Source: an uncultured Alphaproteobacteria bacterium | GTDB taxonomy: Bacteria; Pseudomonadota; Alphaproteobacteria; HIMB59; GCA-002718135 | Reading direction: 5' to 3' | Length of the DNA stretch: 64,000 nucleotides | Assembly: GCA_902614375.1 (NCBI GenBank) | Contig: CACMKZ010000007.1 | Coordinates: 1-64,000, forward strand | Shown here: one piece after another, positions 48,174-57,259 of the stretch | Layout of the letters: every line of letters begins with the position of its first letter | How positions within the stretch are numbered: the stretch's first letter is position 1 | Notes under the pieces: generated by a model | The model's database searches: none | What the model was told of the DNA's origin: nothing | Seen by the model: only the letters and a program-made list of their open reading frames with translations | Translations under genes and position numbers: made by a program

Positions 48174-49421
48174 CTGTCTTTTTATTTTTGCACCCAAACT
48201 ACCTAATGTTTTTTCAATATTTTCATAGCCTCTATCAAGGTGATAGACACGATTTAGTGTCGTTTGGCCATTCGCATTCATAGCAGCTAACACTAAACTT
48301 ATACTAGCTCGTAAATCACTAGCCATTACCTGCGCTCCTTTAAATGTTTGATTGCCTATTATTGTAGCGGTATCTTTTTCTACTGAAATATTCGCACCTA
48401 ATCGATTCAGTTCAGGAACATGCATGAATCTATTTTCAAAAATTGTTTCTTTAATTTTTGACTTCCCATCAGAGATACACATAAGAGACATTAACTGCGC
48501 TTGTAAATCGGTGGGAAAACCTGGATATGGATTAGTTGCAAGACTAGTAGATTTTAGTTTTGATCCTTTAGAGACTTTTATCGAATTTTTACTTACTTTT
48601 AATTTTGCACCCATTTTTTTTAAAATATCAATTAAGGATTTTAAATAAATAGTATTAAAGTTATTTATTTCTAAAGCTGAATTTAACATCAAAGCTGCAA
48701 TTATATATGTGCCAGCTACAATTCTATCAGCAATTATCTCATGCTCTGCTTTTTTTAAATTTGTTACACCTTGTACAAGAATAGTTTTTGTTCCATGACC
48801 TTCTATTTTTGCACCCATTTTTATAAGACATTTTGACAAATCTTCTATTTCTGGTTCTCTTGCAGCATTAGAAATTTTAGTTTCACCTTTTGCCAATACT
48901 GAGGCCATTAGTATATTTTCAGTTGCTCCTACACTTGGAAATGGTAGTTTAATTTTATTTCCAATTAATTGTGATTTTACACTGCCAACAACAAAACCAT
49001 TTTGAATTTCAAAATTAGCTCCCAATTTTGATAAACCAGCAAGATGTATATCTATTGGCCTAGTTCCAATGGCACATCCTCCTGGTAAAGATATTCTAGC
49101 CTCACCAAATCGAGAAAGTAATGGACCTAGAATCAATATAGAGGCTCTCATTTTTCGAACAACATCATAATCTGCTGATAGATTCTTAATTTTTGATGGA
49201 TTTATTTTTAATTTATTTTTTTTGTGTTCAATTTTTACACCATAATTTTTCAGTAATTTTATTAAATTTAGAACATCAACCACATTAGGTACATTTGAGA
49301 GTTTTAAAGTTTTTTTAGATAAAAGAGAAGATACTATAATTGGTAGTGCAGAATTTTTTGAACCGTGAACATTAACTGAGCCAGAAATTTTAGAACCTCC
49401 TTTTATTATTAATTTATCCAT
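48165..49421 (-). CDS. murA: UDP-N-acetylglucosamine 1-carboxyvinyltransferase
   Basis: First committed step of peptidoglycan synthesis: transfers enolpyruvate from PEP to UDP-GlcNAc. The 418-residue protein has KGGSKISGSVNVHGSKNSAL (split KGGSKISGSVNV, HGSKNSAL; conserved Lys at about 22), the catalytic loop LPGGCAIGTRPIDIH with the fosfomycin-target Cys near 117, and DLRASISLVLAAM near the end. The start overlaps by 8 bases with the small basic gene upstream. Confidence 0.97.
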   Translation of the reverse strand: MDKLIIKGGSKISGSVNVHGSKNSALPIIVSSLLSKKTLKLSNVPNVVDVLNLIKLLKNYGVKIEHKKNKLKINPSKIKNLSADYDVVRKMRASILILGPLLSRFGEARISLPGGCAIGTRPIDIHLAGLSKLGANFEIQNGFVVGSVKSQLIGNKIKLPFPSVGATENILMASVLAKGETKISNAAREPEIEDLSKCLIKMGAKIEGHGTKTILVQGVTNLKKAEHEIIADRIVAGTYIIAALMLNSALEINNFNTIYLKSLIDILKKMGAKLKVSKNSIKVSKGSKLKSTSLATNPYPGFPTDLQAQLMSLMCISDGKSKIKETIFENRFMHVPELNRLGANISVEKDTATIIGNQTFKGAQVMASDLRASISLVLAAMNANGQTTLNRVYHLDRGYENIEKTLGSLGAKIKRQKN

Positions 49422-49563
49422 TTTTGCTAATAGCTTGTTTTCTTTTTAAAATATTTGATTTCAGTTTTTTTTCTAACCTTTTTAATCTCGTTAAGCGAAT
49501 TTCTTTTTTAGAATCATCTTTTGCTTGATGTGTATCTTTTTCTTTATTTAATTTATCTGTCAT
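49414..49563 (-). CDS. Small basic protein preceding murA
   Basis: A 49-residue reading frame, ATG 49563 to TAA at 49414-49416, overlapping the murA start by 8 bases. The sequence is hydrophilic, with an acidic/Lys start (MTDKLNKEKD) and a helical basic end RLKRLEKKLKSNILKRKQA. Short proteins ending in a similar LxxNLxxRKxQ pattern occur beside murA in other alphaproteobacteria as far as I recall, which favours a real gene. No function is known. Confidence 0.6.
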   Translation of the reverse strand: MTDKLNKEKDTHQAKDDSKKEIRLTRLKRLEKKLKSNILKRKQAISKNG

Positions 49564-49572
49564 AAATAAGAT

Positions 49573-49719
49573 TTAATTATTATTATTTTTTTTTAATCCA
49601 TTTTTAGAGCATTTCTTAGAACAATATAAAACATTCTTCCAATCTCTTTCCCATTTTTTTCTCCAAGAGAATGGCTTATTGCAAACAATACAGACTTTAG
49701 ATGGTAAGTTTTTCTTCAA
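49573..49719 (-). CDS. DUF2256 family small zinc-knuckle protein
   Basis: About 48 residues carrying [20 protein letters not shown] and, later, [10 protein letters not shown]: two Cys pairs in a CxxC...CxxxC layout typical of DUF2256, found in proteobacteria next to deoxyribodipyrimidine photolyase-related or other genes. I place the start at TTG 49719 (read as [10 protein letters not shown]), which begins 4 bases after the mntX stop and matches family starts. A longer TTG-initiated frame to 49758 would overlap mntX. Function unknown; probably zinc-binding. Confidence 0.72.
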   Translation of the reverse strand: MKKNLPSKVCIVCNKPFSWRKKWERDWKNVLYCSKKCSKNGLKKNNNN

Positions 49720-49723
49720 GATT

Positions 49724-50872
49724 TTACTCAAATAGGTAAAAATATCCGTAGGCAACAACTAATGCAGGAATTGCACTATAAAGGGTTGCTAAAATCGCAG
49801 CTTTTGGGGCAAGTGCAATTGCTGGGAATAAAGCATCACCATCATTTGAAATAGCATTACCAAGCTCTGCAGAAAGAGGAATATAGCCATTTAGATAAAA
49901 CGTAGCTACAACAACTTGCGGTCCACAACCAGGTAAAAAACCAAATAGAATTGCTACCAATGGAACAAACGGTAGCCATAAATCAAAAAATATTTTTAAA
50001 TCTAAACTTGTAAAATACATAAATATTTCAAAGACAAGAAAACCACTAATGACCCAGGTAGTTACAAAATTAGTTGTATCTACTACTCTTGATAATAATC
50101 CTCTACTTTTGTCAGTTGAGCATTGAAAATCACTTAATGGATTTAATGACCACATAAATATTGAAAGTATTGCTCCAGCTGAAGCTACAAAAACTAAAAC
50201 TGAGTTGTAAGCTGGTGAAAATTCTACCTGGAATGCAACTAGAATACCTAAAATAAAACCAGGAATAAATAAAAAAAGCCAAAAGAAATTAAAATTCGAT
50301 ACAAAAGTTTTATTTATTTTTTCAAATTCAACTTTTATTTTTGTCTCTGATTGCATAAAATTTATGCCATGAATAAAATCAATTATATAACCTGAAATTG
50401 ATCCAACAATTATTCCAATACCAAATATTAAAAGTCCTGTTGTGGGCTCAATAGCAAGTATTAAAAAAGCTGCATCACCCATTGTTGCTGTTAACACAGC
50501 AACTAAGGATCCGAAAGAAATACGCCCCTGGATATATTGCGTTACAACTATTATAGCTCCACCACATCCAGGAATTGCACCTAAAAAAGCAGCTATACCG
50601 ACATGGAACTTTTGTGTCTTAGATAAAAAATTCTTAACATCAAATTTTGTTAAACTATCCAAACCAATAAAAACAAATAGAGTAAATCCAACAAATACAG
50701 ATACCTGAATATAAGCATCTATCATTGACGATCGTATAACTTCTCCAAACTCTCCTCCTTGAAAAACAAGAGAAAGTAATAATAGACCAAAGAAAGATTT
50801 CTTTAATAACCTTCCATCATTCTCAAGAATGATCTTTGTTTTTTCATTAATAGCGTTAATTAGAGCATTCAT
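49724..50872 (-). CDS. mntX: Manganese transporter, MntX type (10-TM, ArsP_2-like family)
   Basis: A 382-residue membrane protein with about ten helices in two related halves. Each half carries a PGCG motif: [18 protein letters not shown] near 100 and [18 protein letters not shown] near 313, followed by a Gly-Asp-Ala element (MGDAAFLIL and DGDALFPAI). This is the family described as MntX, a manganese uptake system of Roseobacters, Vibrios, SAR11 and SAR116, and labelled a putative heavy-metal exporter in domain databases. Divergent to mntR with a likely MntR box between, which supports manganese as substrate. Confidence 0.85.
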   Translation of the reverse strand: MNALINAINEKTKIILENDGRLLKKSFFGLLLLSLVFQGGEFGEVIRSSMIDAYIQVSVFVGFTLFVFIGLDSLTKFDVKNFLSKTQKFHVGIAAFLGAIPGCGGAIIVVTQYIQGRISFGSLVAVLTATMGDAAFLILAIEPTTGLLIFGIGIIVGSISGYIIDFIHGINFMQSETKIKVEFEKINKTFVSNFNFFWLFLFIPGFILGILVAFQVEFSPAYNSVLVFVASAGAILSIFMWSLNPLSDFQCSTDKSRGLLSRVVDTTNFVTTWVISGFLVFEIFMYFTSLDLKIFFDLWLPFVPLVAILFGFLPGCGPQVVVATFYLNGYIPLSAELGNAISNDGDALFPAIALAPKAAILATLYSAIPALVVAYGYFYLFE

Positions 50873-50892
50873 TGAATGTATATATAGCTAAT

Positions 50893-50914
50893 AAATATAG
50901 CTATGGCTACATTT
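50893..50914. promoter_or_regulatory. Putative MntR operator
   Basis: AAATATAGC, a TATG spacer and GCTACATTT form a 22-bp dyad with one mismatched pair. It matches the known enterobacterial MntR box pattern AAACATAGC-N4-GCTATGTTT at most positions. It sits 21 bases from the mntX start and 24 bases from the mntR start, inside the shared divergent promoter region. A second, outer dyad AATGTA/TACATT (50874-50879 and 50908-50913) overlaps it. Confidence 0.72.
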
Positions 50915-50937
50915 TATGTTAATTTTTGTTGATTATT

Positions 50938-51342
50938 ATGCTAAAAAAAAGGATGTCATTTAGCAAAGTCCGAAATGCTCATAAAACAGAAAATACTGAA
51001 GATTATTTAGAACTAATTGCAGAACTTTTAAATTCCAAAGGTGAAGCTCGTATTGTTGATATTGCTGAAAGCTTGGGTATTGCACAAGCCACAGCTAATA
51101 AAACAATACAAAGATTACAAACACAAGGTTTCATTAAAAGAGAACCTTATCGATCAATTTTTTTAACTTTTAAAGGTCAAAAAATAGCAAGTGAATCAAA
51201 AAAAAGGCATAATATTGTATATAATTTTTTACTAAATCTTGGTTTAGACAAGAATACGGCCTCTGAAGATGCTGAAGGAATAGAGCATCATGTTAGTGAA
51301 AAGACACTTCGAAAAATGGATAATTTTAACTCAAAGAAATAA
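50938..51342 (+). CDS. mntR: Manganese-responsive regulator MntR (DtxR family)
   Basis: A 134-residue metalloregulator. N-terminal winged helix with VDIAESLGIAQATANKTIQRL (split VDIAESLGIAQA, TANKTIQRL), then the dimerisation/metal domain with ERHxxV-like KRHNIVYNFLLNLG and DAEGIEHHVSEKTL; the Glu/His residues in these two segments are the Mn ligands in E. coli MntR, to which the whole protein is close. There is no SH3 domain. I use ATG 50938; a TTG four codons earlier is possible. It most likely represses mntX in Mn-replete cells. Confidence 0.92.
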   Translation: MLKKRMSFSKVRNAHKTENTEDYLELIAELLNSKGEARIVDIAESLGIAQATANKTIQRLQTQGFIKREPYRSIFLTFKGQKIASESKKRHNIVYNFLLNLGLDKNTASEDAEGIEHHVSEKTLRKMDNFNSKK

Positions 51343-51384
51343 ATTTAATTTGTTGCCAAATCAATTTTATCTAGTGTATAAAAA

Positions 51385-51415
51385 AAGAAGGGACACGGCG
51401 AATATCCCTTCTTTT
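51385..51415 (+). terminator. Rho-independent terminator after mntR
   Basis: AAGAAGGGA (51385-51393) pairs with TCCCTTCTT (51405-51413), followed by TT, and preceded by an A-run, so it may act in both directions. The rest of the gap to the methyltransferase end (51508) holds two weaker inverted repeats, GGTTTAT/ATAAACC (51423-51429 and 51439-51445) and AACCGA/TCGGTT (51458-51463 and 51467-51472), and no gene. Confidence 0.85.
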
Positions 51416-51507
51416 CATCGTTGGTTTATGGATAGAAAATAAACCTAAACAATAAATAACCGATTCTCGGTTTTGGCTCAAATTTTTTAATTAAAAAAAC
51501 CTAAATT

Positions 51508-52131
51508 TTAATATTTTTGTAACAAAACAATTTTTATTTTTATTTTATTTTTAAAATCCTTGTTCAAAGGTAAATAATTTACAGGTCTAGAAATTTTATT
51601 GATTTTTAATGACTTTTGATGTTTTTTTAAAATACTTAAAAAATCCTGTTTCTCCCATAAATCTATTCTATGGGTAAATATTACAAAGCCTTTTTCTTTA
51701 ATATTTTTATTAATATTTGCAAAAAATTTGTCGAAGTTTTTGCAATACGTCATGGAGCCAATCAGTGAAATGAGATCAAATTTTATTTTATAATGATGTA
51801 ATTGTTCGAAATTTTTTATTTGTAATTTTTTATAAATTTTTTTTCCTGATGAAATTTTCAGGCTTTTTTTTGAAATATCTGAACCATAAATATGACTTTT
51901 TGGATAAACTTTTTTTAATTCAGCACCAAATAAACCAGTTCCACATGCTAAGTCTAAGATATTTTTTGGTTTGATATTAATTTTTTCTTTTAAAAATTTA
52001 ATGCTCTTTTTAGGTGCTTGATAATTCCATAACTTGAGTGTTGCATCATAATTTTCTGACCAATCATCATAATATTTTGTTGTTTTGCTCAAATTGCCAA
52101 CGCCAGAAACTAGTGATTTAAAATTACTCAT
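51508..52131 (-). CDS. Class I SAM-dependent methyltransferase
   Basis: A 207-residue Rossmann methyltransferase with motif I ILDLACGTGLFGAEL (about 57-71), an acidic residue after the second strand in IYGSDISKKSL (about 79-89) and a later FDLISLIGSM strand. Highly Lys-rich. The start has KTTKYYDDWSENYDATL, similar to Williams-Beuren-region-27-like and other small-molecule methyltransferases. Substrate not determinable. It overlaps the nitrilase gene by 8 bases and is the last gene of the minus-strand run that begins with the ABC permease. Confidence 0.78.
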   Translation of the reverse strand: MSNFKSLVSGVGNLSKTTKYYDDWSENYDATLKLWNYQAPKKSIKFLKEKINIKPKNILDLACGTGLFGAELKKVYPKSHIYGSDISKKSLKISSGKKIYKKLQIKNFEQLHHYKIKFDLISLIGSMTYCKNFDKFFANINKNIKEKGFVIFTHRIDLWEKQDFLSILKKHQKSLKINKISRPVNYLPLNKDFKNKIKIKIVLLQKY

Positions 52132-52930
52132 ATCGTAAAGAAGGAATTTTTTTTCTTATTTTATTTACATCAGAAATATTAATAGTTGAGTTAATGATTG
52201 CAGGTTTATTTTTGGTACTATTTATAATCTTCCCCCATGGATCTACTAAAAGGGAATATCCATAGGTCTTTCTTTTCATATGATGATTTCCACACATACC
52301 TGTTGCCACAATAAATACATTATTCTCTATAGCTCGTGATCTATTCAAAACCTCCCAATGATCTTTTCCGGTTGGTCTAGTAAAAGCAGCAGGAACTAAA
52401 ATAATTGAACAATCTTTTTTAGCAAGCTGCCTAAACAAATTAGGAAACCGTAAATCATAACAAATTGTCATTCCTAATTTAATATTATTAATTTTTGTAA
52501 AAATTATTTTATTTCCTGCTTTAAATAAATATGATTCTTGATGTTTTTCATTATTATTAATTTTGACATCAAACATATGAATTTTATCATATGTTTTTTT
52601 TATCACTCCATGATTATCAATAAAAAAAGATCTGTTAACTAGTTTGCGTTGTTTTTTTACTCTTAAGAGTAAAGAACCTAGATTTATATTAACCTTATTT
52701 TTTTTAGCAAAATTTTTTGCCATTTTTAAAACTGGGCATGTATTTTGATATGGGGCATTTAATAATAAAAAATTTTTATCATTAGTAATAATGTTGGAGC
52801 ATTCTGGTGTGCAAATCAAATGAGGTTTAAATTTTAATGTTTTTTTAAAATTTTGTTCTAAATTGTTTGCATTCAAATTTGCTATGTGACTAGCTGAAAA
52901 TTGAATTTGAGATATTCTAAGTTTACCCAT
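52124..52930 (-). CDS. Carbon-nitrogen hydrolase (Nit2-like omega-amidase)
   Basis: A 268-residue nitrilase-superfamily protein. I start it at ATG 52930 (MGKLRISQIQFSAS), which directly follows the MFS stop; the longer frame only adds MFS-overlapping hydrophobic residues. Catalytic triad Glu43 (CTPECSN), Lys116 (YDKIHMFD) and Cys157 (GMTICYDLRFPNLF). The last two motifs are typical of the Nit1/Nit2 branch (deaminated glutathione amidase or omega-amidase acting on 2-oxoglutaramate/2-oxosuccinamate). Cytoplasmic metabolite repair or amide recycling is the likely role. Confidence 0.87.
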   Translation of the reverse strand: MGKLRISQIQFSASHIANLNANNLEQNFKKTLKFKPHLICTPECSNIITNDKNFLLLNAPYQNTCPVLKMAKNFAKKNKVNINLGSLLLRVKKQRKLVNRSFFIDNHGVIKKTYDKIHMFDVKINNNEKHQESYLFKAGNKIIFTKINNIKLGMTICYDLRFPNLFRQLAKKDCSIILVPAAFTRPTGKDHWEVLNRSRAIENNVFIVATGMCGNHHMKRKTYGYSLLVDPWGKIINSTKNKPAIINSTINISDVNKIRKKIPSLRYE

Positions 52931-52934
52931 TATT

Positions 52935-54095
52935 TTACTTATATTTAAATAAAAATATAACAGCACAAATAAATACAACAAATGTTAATAAATACATATT
53001 TAATGTTAATGAATATGTTTCAGCTAGAAAACCAATTCCAGCAGGTAAAATCATTGTAGAAGACAATCCAATAGTTATCAGATTAGTCACAGTCATTGGG
53101 ATACTTTCATTGGATTGTTTAACCGCTTGTCGAATTATTATAGGAACTAAATTTGCAATAGCAAATCCATAAATACATAGAACTCCTAGTATAATGTAGA
53201 AGTTATTTGTTAATAAAGACAAAAACATTATAGCTGCGCCAATCATCACAAAGTGACAACCTACAACTTTTTCAGTGAATAAATTAATCAAAGAATTTGA
53301 AAATAAATTAGCAAAAATCCCTCCAATGCTAAAAAAGATTAATCCCATACTTGCTAAGTAAAGAGGAGTATTCAAATCTTTTGACAACCATAATGTCGAC
53401 CAATCCATAATTATTCCACCTGATCCAAAAACAAAAAATAACAAAAATCCAAATAAAAGAACATTCATCTCTGGTAATTTAAATTTCTCACCTTCACCTT
53501 TAAAATCTAAATCTCGGGGTAATCCATAAGAATATACAAAAGAGGAAACTAAGATTGATAAAAAGGATAAGATCGTAAACGATATGTAAGGTTCATAATT
53601 ATTTCTCATTATTAAACCTGCTAATCCCCCTCCAAGGAGAATTCCTAAATTAAATCCCATAGCATAATACGGTGTAATAATTTTTTTAAAATGTCTTTCA
53701 ATAAGTTGACTATGTATACCTCCAATTGGTCCAGATGCACCCCATCCTATTCCACCAGATATAAAAGTTAATAAAAAATAAAAATATGATGAAGAAATAA
53801 CAGTCAATAAGGCAGAAAATGTAACAATAGGAAAAGCTAAACTCATAACTAATTTAGTTCCATATTTTGGGACTAATATCCTTCCAGCAATTTGATTAGA
53901 AATTATAAAAAAAATTCCAAAAAGTAATATCGCATAGCTTAAATCAGACTCGTCAATTGAAAGTCTCTCCATATTCCAAGGTGTTATTCCAAAATAACAA
54001 CCCACGACTATCATTGGATAGGTAGAAGTAATTACTGACGCAATGGTAGCTCTTCTAAAAATTATTTTTTCTTCTAACACAAAATTTTTTACCAA
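52935..54095 (-). CDS. Major facilitator superfamily transporter
   Basis: A 386-residue inner-membrane protein with about twelve helices. The loop between helices 2 and 3 carries a degenerate MFS motif A (GRILVPKYGTKLV). Glycine-rich helices 4-5 read ISGGIGWGASGPIGG and MGFNLGILLGGGLAG (substrate path). The substrate is unknown. The frame opens with TTG at 54095 overlapping the aldo/keto reductase stop; a GTG at 54080 is an alternative, and no ATG lies near. Tight packing with the reductase and amidase suggests a common transcript. Confidence 0.82.
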   Translation of the reverse strand: MVKNFVLEEKIIFRRATIASVITSTYPMIVVGCYFGITPWNMERLSIDESDLSYAILLFGIFFIISNQIAGRILVPKYGTKLVMSLAFPIVTFSALLTVISSSYFYFLLTFISGGIGWGASGPIGGIHSQLIERHFKKIITPYYAMGFNLGILLGGGLAGLIMRNNYEPYISFTILSFLSILVSSFVYSYGLPRDLDFKGEGEKFKLPEMNVLLFGFLLFFVFGSGGIIMDWSTLWLSKDLNTPLYLASMGLIFFSIGGIFANLFSNSLINLFTEKVVGCHFVMIGAAIMFLSLLTNNFYIILGVLCIYGFAIANLVPIIIRQAVKQSNESIPMTVTNLITIGLSSTMILPAGIGFLAETYSLTLNMYLLTFVVFICAVIFLFKYK

Positions 54096-55072
54096 CGATG
54101 ATGCACATCATCAAAAAAGTATTCTGTGTAAATATTACTAATTTTTTCCATCAAAGAGGAAATTTCATTAATATTTGAAGAAGAAGTATTTAAATTCACA
54201 TGATCTTTATTTTTAGCACCCGGAATAACAACACTAACTGCATCATGCATCAAAATCCATCTTAGCGATAATTGTGATAAAGTTATTTCAGTTGGCAAAA
54301 TATTTTTTAAATCTTCAACTGCATCTAATGCTTTATTAAAATTAACACCTGAAAATGTTTCTCCAACATCAAATGCATCACCATTTATATTATAATTTCT
54401 ATGATCATCAGGAGCAAAAGAAGAATCTTTTGAGAACTTACCTGTTAACAAACCACTTGCAAGAGGCACCCTGACTATAATTGCAACTTTTTTTTCTTTT
54501 GCTATTTTAAATAATTTTTCAGCAGGTTTTTGTCTAAAAATATTAAAAATAACTTGTATCGATTTTGTATTTGGACGTTTGATACAAGCTAAAGCTTCAT
54601 CAACTGTTTGAACACTAAATCCGTAATGTTGAATTTTTCCTTTACTCACTAAATAATCTAACATTTCAAATGTATGATCAGATGAATATACTTCGGTTGG
54701 AGGACAATGCATTTGTAATAGATCAATTGTTTCAACATTAAGATTTGATAAAGATTGATCTACATAAGACTCCATTAATTCCTTATTATAGTATCCCTCG
54801 GCTACATGAGGATTGATTTGTCTCCCAGCTTTTGTTGCCACATAAATTCTTTCAGATACTGATTTAATAAATTCACCTACAAATTTTTCACTTCTACCCA
54901 TGCCATATACATCAGCAGTATCAAAAAAATTAACACCATTTTCAAATGATGATTTTAATACTTCTTTAGCTTTATCTTCACTAACTTCTCCCCAGTCTGC
55001 TCCAATTTGCCAGCAACCCAATCCAATTTCGGATACGTTCCAATCTAATGATCCAAATTTTCTATATTTCAT
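54089..55072 (-). CDS. Aldo/keto reductase
   Basis: A 327-residue TIM-barrel NADPH-type oxidoreductase. The catalytic tetrad is complete: Asp51 and Tyr56 (FFDTADVYGMG), Lys81 (VATKAG) and His122 (LQMHCPP). Sequence style is that of the YajO/Tas and l-fucose/d-threo-aldose dehydrogenase-like AKRs acting on sugars. It begins 2 bases after the last glycohydrolase gene with AGGAT before the ATG, so it is probably co-translated with that block and may reduce or oxidise the sugar released. Confidence 0.9.
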   Translation of the reverse strand: MKYRKFGSLDWNVSEIGLGCWQIGADWGEVSEDKAKEVLKSSFENGVNFFDTADVYGMGRSEKFVGEFIKSVSERIYVATKAGRQINPHVAEGYYNKELMESYVDQSLSNLNVETIDLLQMHCPPTEVYSSDHTFEMLDYLVSKGKIQHYGFSVQTVDEALACIKRPNTKSIQVIFNIFRQKPAEKLFKIAKEKKVAIIVRVPLASGLLTGKFSKDSSFAPDDHRNYNINGDAFDVGETFSGVNFNKALDAVEDLKNILPTEITLSQLSLRWILMHDAVSVVIPGAKNKDHVNLNTSSSNINEISSLMEKISNIYTEYFFDDVHHRW

Positions 55073-55074
55073 AT

Positions 55075-57234
55075 TTATCCTACAACTATTTCATCAGTGA
55101 CTAATGTACCATCCTCAACAATCAATCCCATAGCTCCTGAGTCAAGAAAATTATTTTTATCTTCATATTCTAAAACTAATTTATTTTCTAAATATGCAGA
55201 AAGAACATTATCTTTAATTTTAAGAGATAATTTATAATTTTTAAAATATTCTAAATTAAAATCCATCTCCTTTAAAACATTTACTTCATTTACCACTTTT
55301 ATTAATTGAAGTTTGTTTGAAGAATTAATTACCAGTCCATAGTATCTATTTAAACCTTGTACTCTTACAGCAAGGCCGCCGGTAGTTAGTCTTTGCACTG
55401 CTATATCTGCGCTAACAGTATAGTTTTTCCAAGCTTCATTACCCGTAATGATAATCCCTCTCCCGCTATCTTTTGTTATTCTAAATGTTCTTGCACCTAC
55501 TTCCCATTTATCAACAGCATTTACCCAACTTGATTTCCACATAACAGCGTTTGATGTTTTCACACCCCGTTTATGTTCTCCAATATGTTTTGGTTTATAA
55601 AATGAACAATCTGGTTCTCCCGTAAATGTTAGATAGTTTATTAATAAGCTGCCAGAATTTGCTTCTTCAGATTCAATAGAAAATCCAACTTGAGTAATTG
55701 GATTTCCCTCAGTTGAAGGAATTTTCCATTTTAAGTTATGTGATTTACCTGGATACAAAATTATTTCCTCTGAATTAATTCTTTCATATTCATCATCTTT
55801 CCCAAACATATTTATGAAACATTTAACATTGATTGGTTTATCTGAACTTGTAACAAAATTAATTTCAGATTCAATTGTTTGACCAGAATATAATAATGGA
55901 GATGAAATAAAATTATAACTTTGAAAAAATCTCTCTCTAGCTTTCCCTGTTAATTCGTGTAACTCTTGAGGAAAAAATACATCTACCAATGCTTCAGAGA
56001 AGACACCAGGCGCTACTCTATCAAATTTAATCTCAAGGGCTCTTTTTCCAATTTTACTATCATATTTTATATTTTGTACATGAGTGGAAATATTCTTATT
56101 TTCTTTATAGTTTGCTCTCCACCCTTGAACTGAACCAGGCATTTCAAAATGAAATCTGGATCCATTTTTAGGCTGAACAATTTCCTCATTGTTCATTCTT
56201 TTTGCAGTATTAATTACTTTATAAGCTTCAGTTAATGCGTCTGTCTGTGTTTCGCCACCATTTGCCGTAGGACAATACATTCTATCTTGGATTGGAGAAA
56301 GATAATCTGGGCCATTATTTAATCCCTCAAGTCCATTTTTAATTCCCATCAGGCAACCAACATTTCCTGAGTTACAATCTGTATCTCGACCTGCAGTATT
56401 AACAATCATTAATGTTTTTTGAAGATCATCATCCCCAAATAATAATGATAAAATTATAATAGCATGATTAGGTATCATGTGACACTCACCTAAATATTTA
56501 TCATAATCATAGTTTTTAGCTAAAAATTCTCTTGCTTGCATCCAGTCACTATTACCTGATCGTATATTTTGTAATTCTCCAATTACTTTGTAAATCTCAG
56601 ATGTATTTGGAATATATTTCTTACTTTCATAAATAATTTTATTAATATCTTTTTCGATAAAAGCTAAAGACTCCATAGCGGCTACCATTTGTGCTCCGTA
56701 AATCGCTTCGCCATCATGACTTACGCTTGCAGCTTTTTTTGCAAGATCAGCAGCTTTTTCCGGATCTCCTGGTGATACTAAAGCCCATCCATCAATAAAT
56801 ATTTGAGCTCCTATTTGTTGTGCAACAACTTCTCCATTGGTTTCAATCGAACCACTCATTGGGGCGTGAATGCCTGCCTTAAGGTTTTGGAATGCAGTGT
56901 CCTCAGCTGAATGACCTCTACCTCCCCACCACAAAACAGTTTTATTTTCTATAAGATTATTTAACCAACTTTGACCAATTTGTTTTGGCGTAATATTAGG
57001 ATCATAATTATTTTCTCTTAAAGCTCTTAAAAAAGTAAAGGTACCAGTAATATCATCATCAGTTACTACTAATGGAACATTTAATTTCTCATTTACATAG
57101 TAATTAATCTCACCTAACTCTTCTAATATTCTTTCATGAGTCCATTGTTCAAAAGGACGTCCTAGATAAACACCAATTAACTTACCAAGTACCCCTGCAT
57201 ATACTTTTTCTTCATACACTTTATCTAGTTTCAT
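55075..57234 (-). CDS. ADP-ribosylglycohydrolase-family protein, copy A
   Basis: 719 residues, last of four tandem paralogs. N-terminal DraG/ARH-type domain (about 5-345) with the first metal motif TDDD at 58-61 and the second, DTDC, at 284-287 (GRDTDCNSGNVG). The family normally has DxDT, so the last ligand is Cys in place of Thr. A middle beta-rich part (about 360-545, opening FEMPGSVQGW) and a C-terminal LamG-like part (about 560-719, with ITGNEAWKNYTVSADI and VRVQGLNRYYGLVI) look carbohydrate-binding. No signal peptide. Strong GGGGAG ribosome site. It has the WWGGRG-EDTAF active-site loop, like copy D. Substrate unknown. Confidence 0.85.
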   Translation of the reverse strand: MKLDKVYEEKVYAGVLGKLIGVYLGRPFEQWTHERILEELGEINYYVNEKLNVPLVVTDDDITGTFTFLRALRENNYDPNITPKQIGQSWLNNLIENKTVLWWGGRGHSAEDTAFQNLKAGIHAPMSGSIETNGEVVAQQIGAQIFIDGWALVSPGDPEKAADLAKKAASVSHDGEAIYGAQMVAAMESLAFIEKDINKIIYESKKYIPNTSEIYKVIGELQNIRSGNSDWMQAREFLAKNYDYDKYLGECHMIPNHAIIILSLLFGDDDLQKTLMIVNTAGRDTDCNSGNVGCLMGIKNGLEGLNNGPDYLSPIQDRMYCPTANGGETQTDALTEAYKVINTAKRMNNEEIVQPKNGSRFHFEMPGSVQGWRANYKENKNISTHVQNIKYDSKIGKRALEIKFDRVAPGVFSEALVDVFFPQELHELTGKARERFFQSYNFISSPLLYSGQTIESEINFVTSSDKPINVKCFINMFGKDDEYERINSEEIILYPGKSHNLKWKIPSTEGNPITQVGFSIESEEANSGSLLINYLTFTGEPDCSFYKPKHIGEHKRGVKTSNAVMWKSSWVNAVDKWEVGARTFRITKDSGRGIIITGNEAWKNYTVSADIAVQRLTTGGLAVRVQGLNRYYGLVINSSNKLQLIKVVNEVNVLKEMDFNLEYFKNYKLSLKIKDNVLSAYLENKLVLEYEDKNNFLDSGAMGLIVEDGTLVTDEIVVG

Positions 57235-57259
57235 TATTTCTCCCCTTTTTTTTATATAT

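Noticed and set aside
51421..51472. Two short inverted repeats between mntR and the methyltransferase gene as extra terminators or operators
   Set aside because: Stems of six or seven AT-rich pairs; only the second has a TTTT run and neither is placed to end the minus-strand gene. Kept only as a remark under the mntR terminator.
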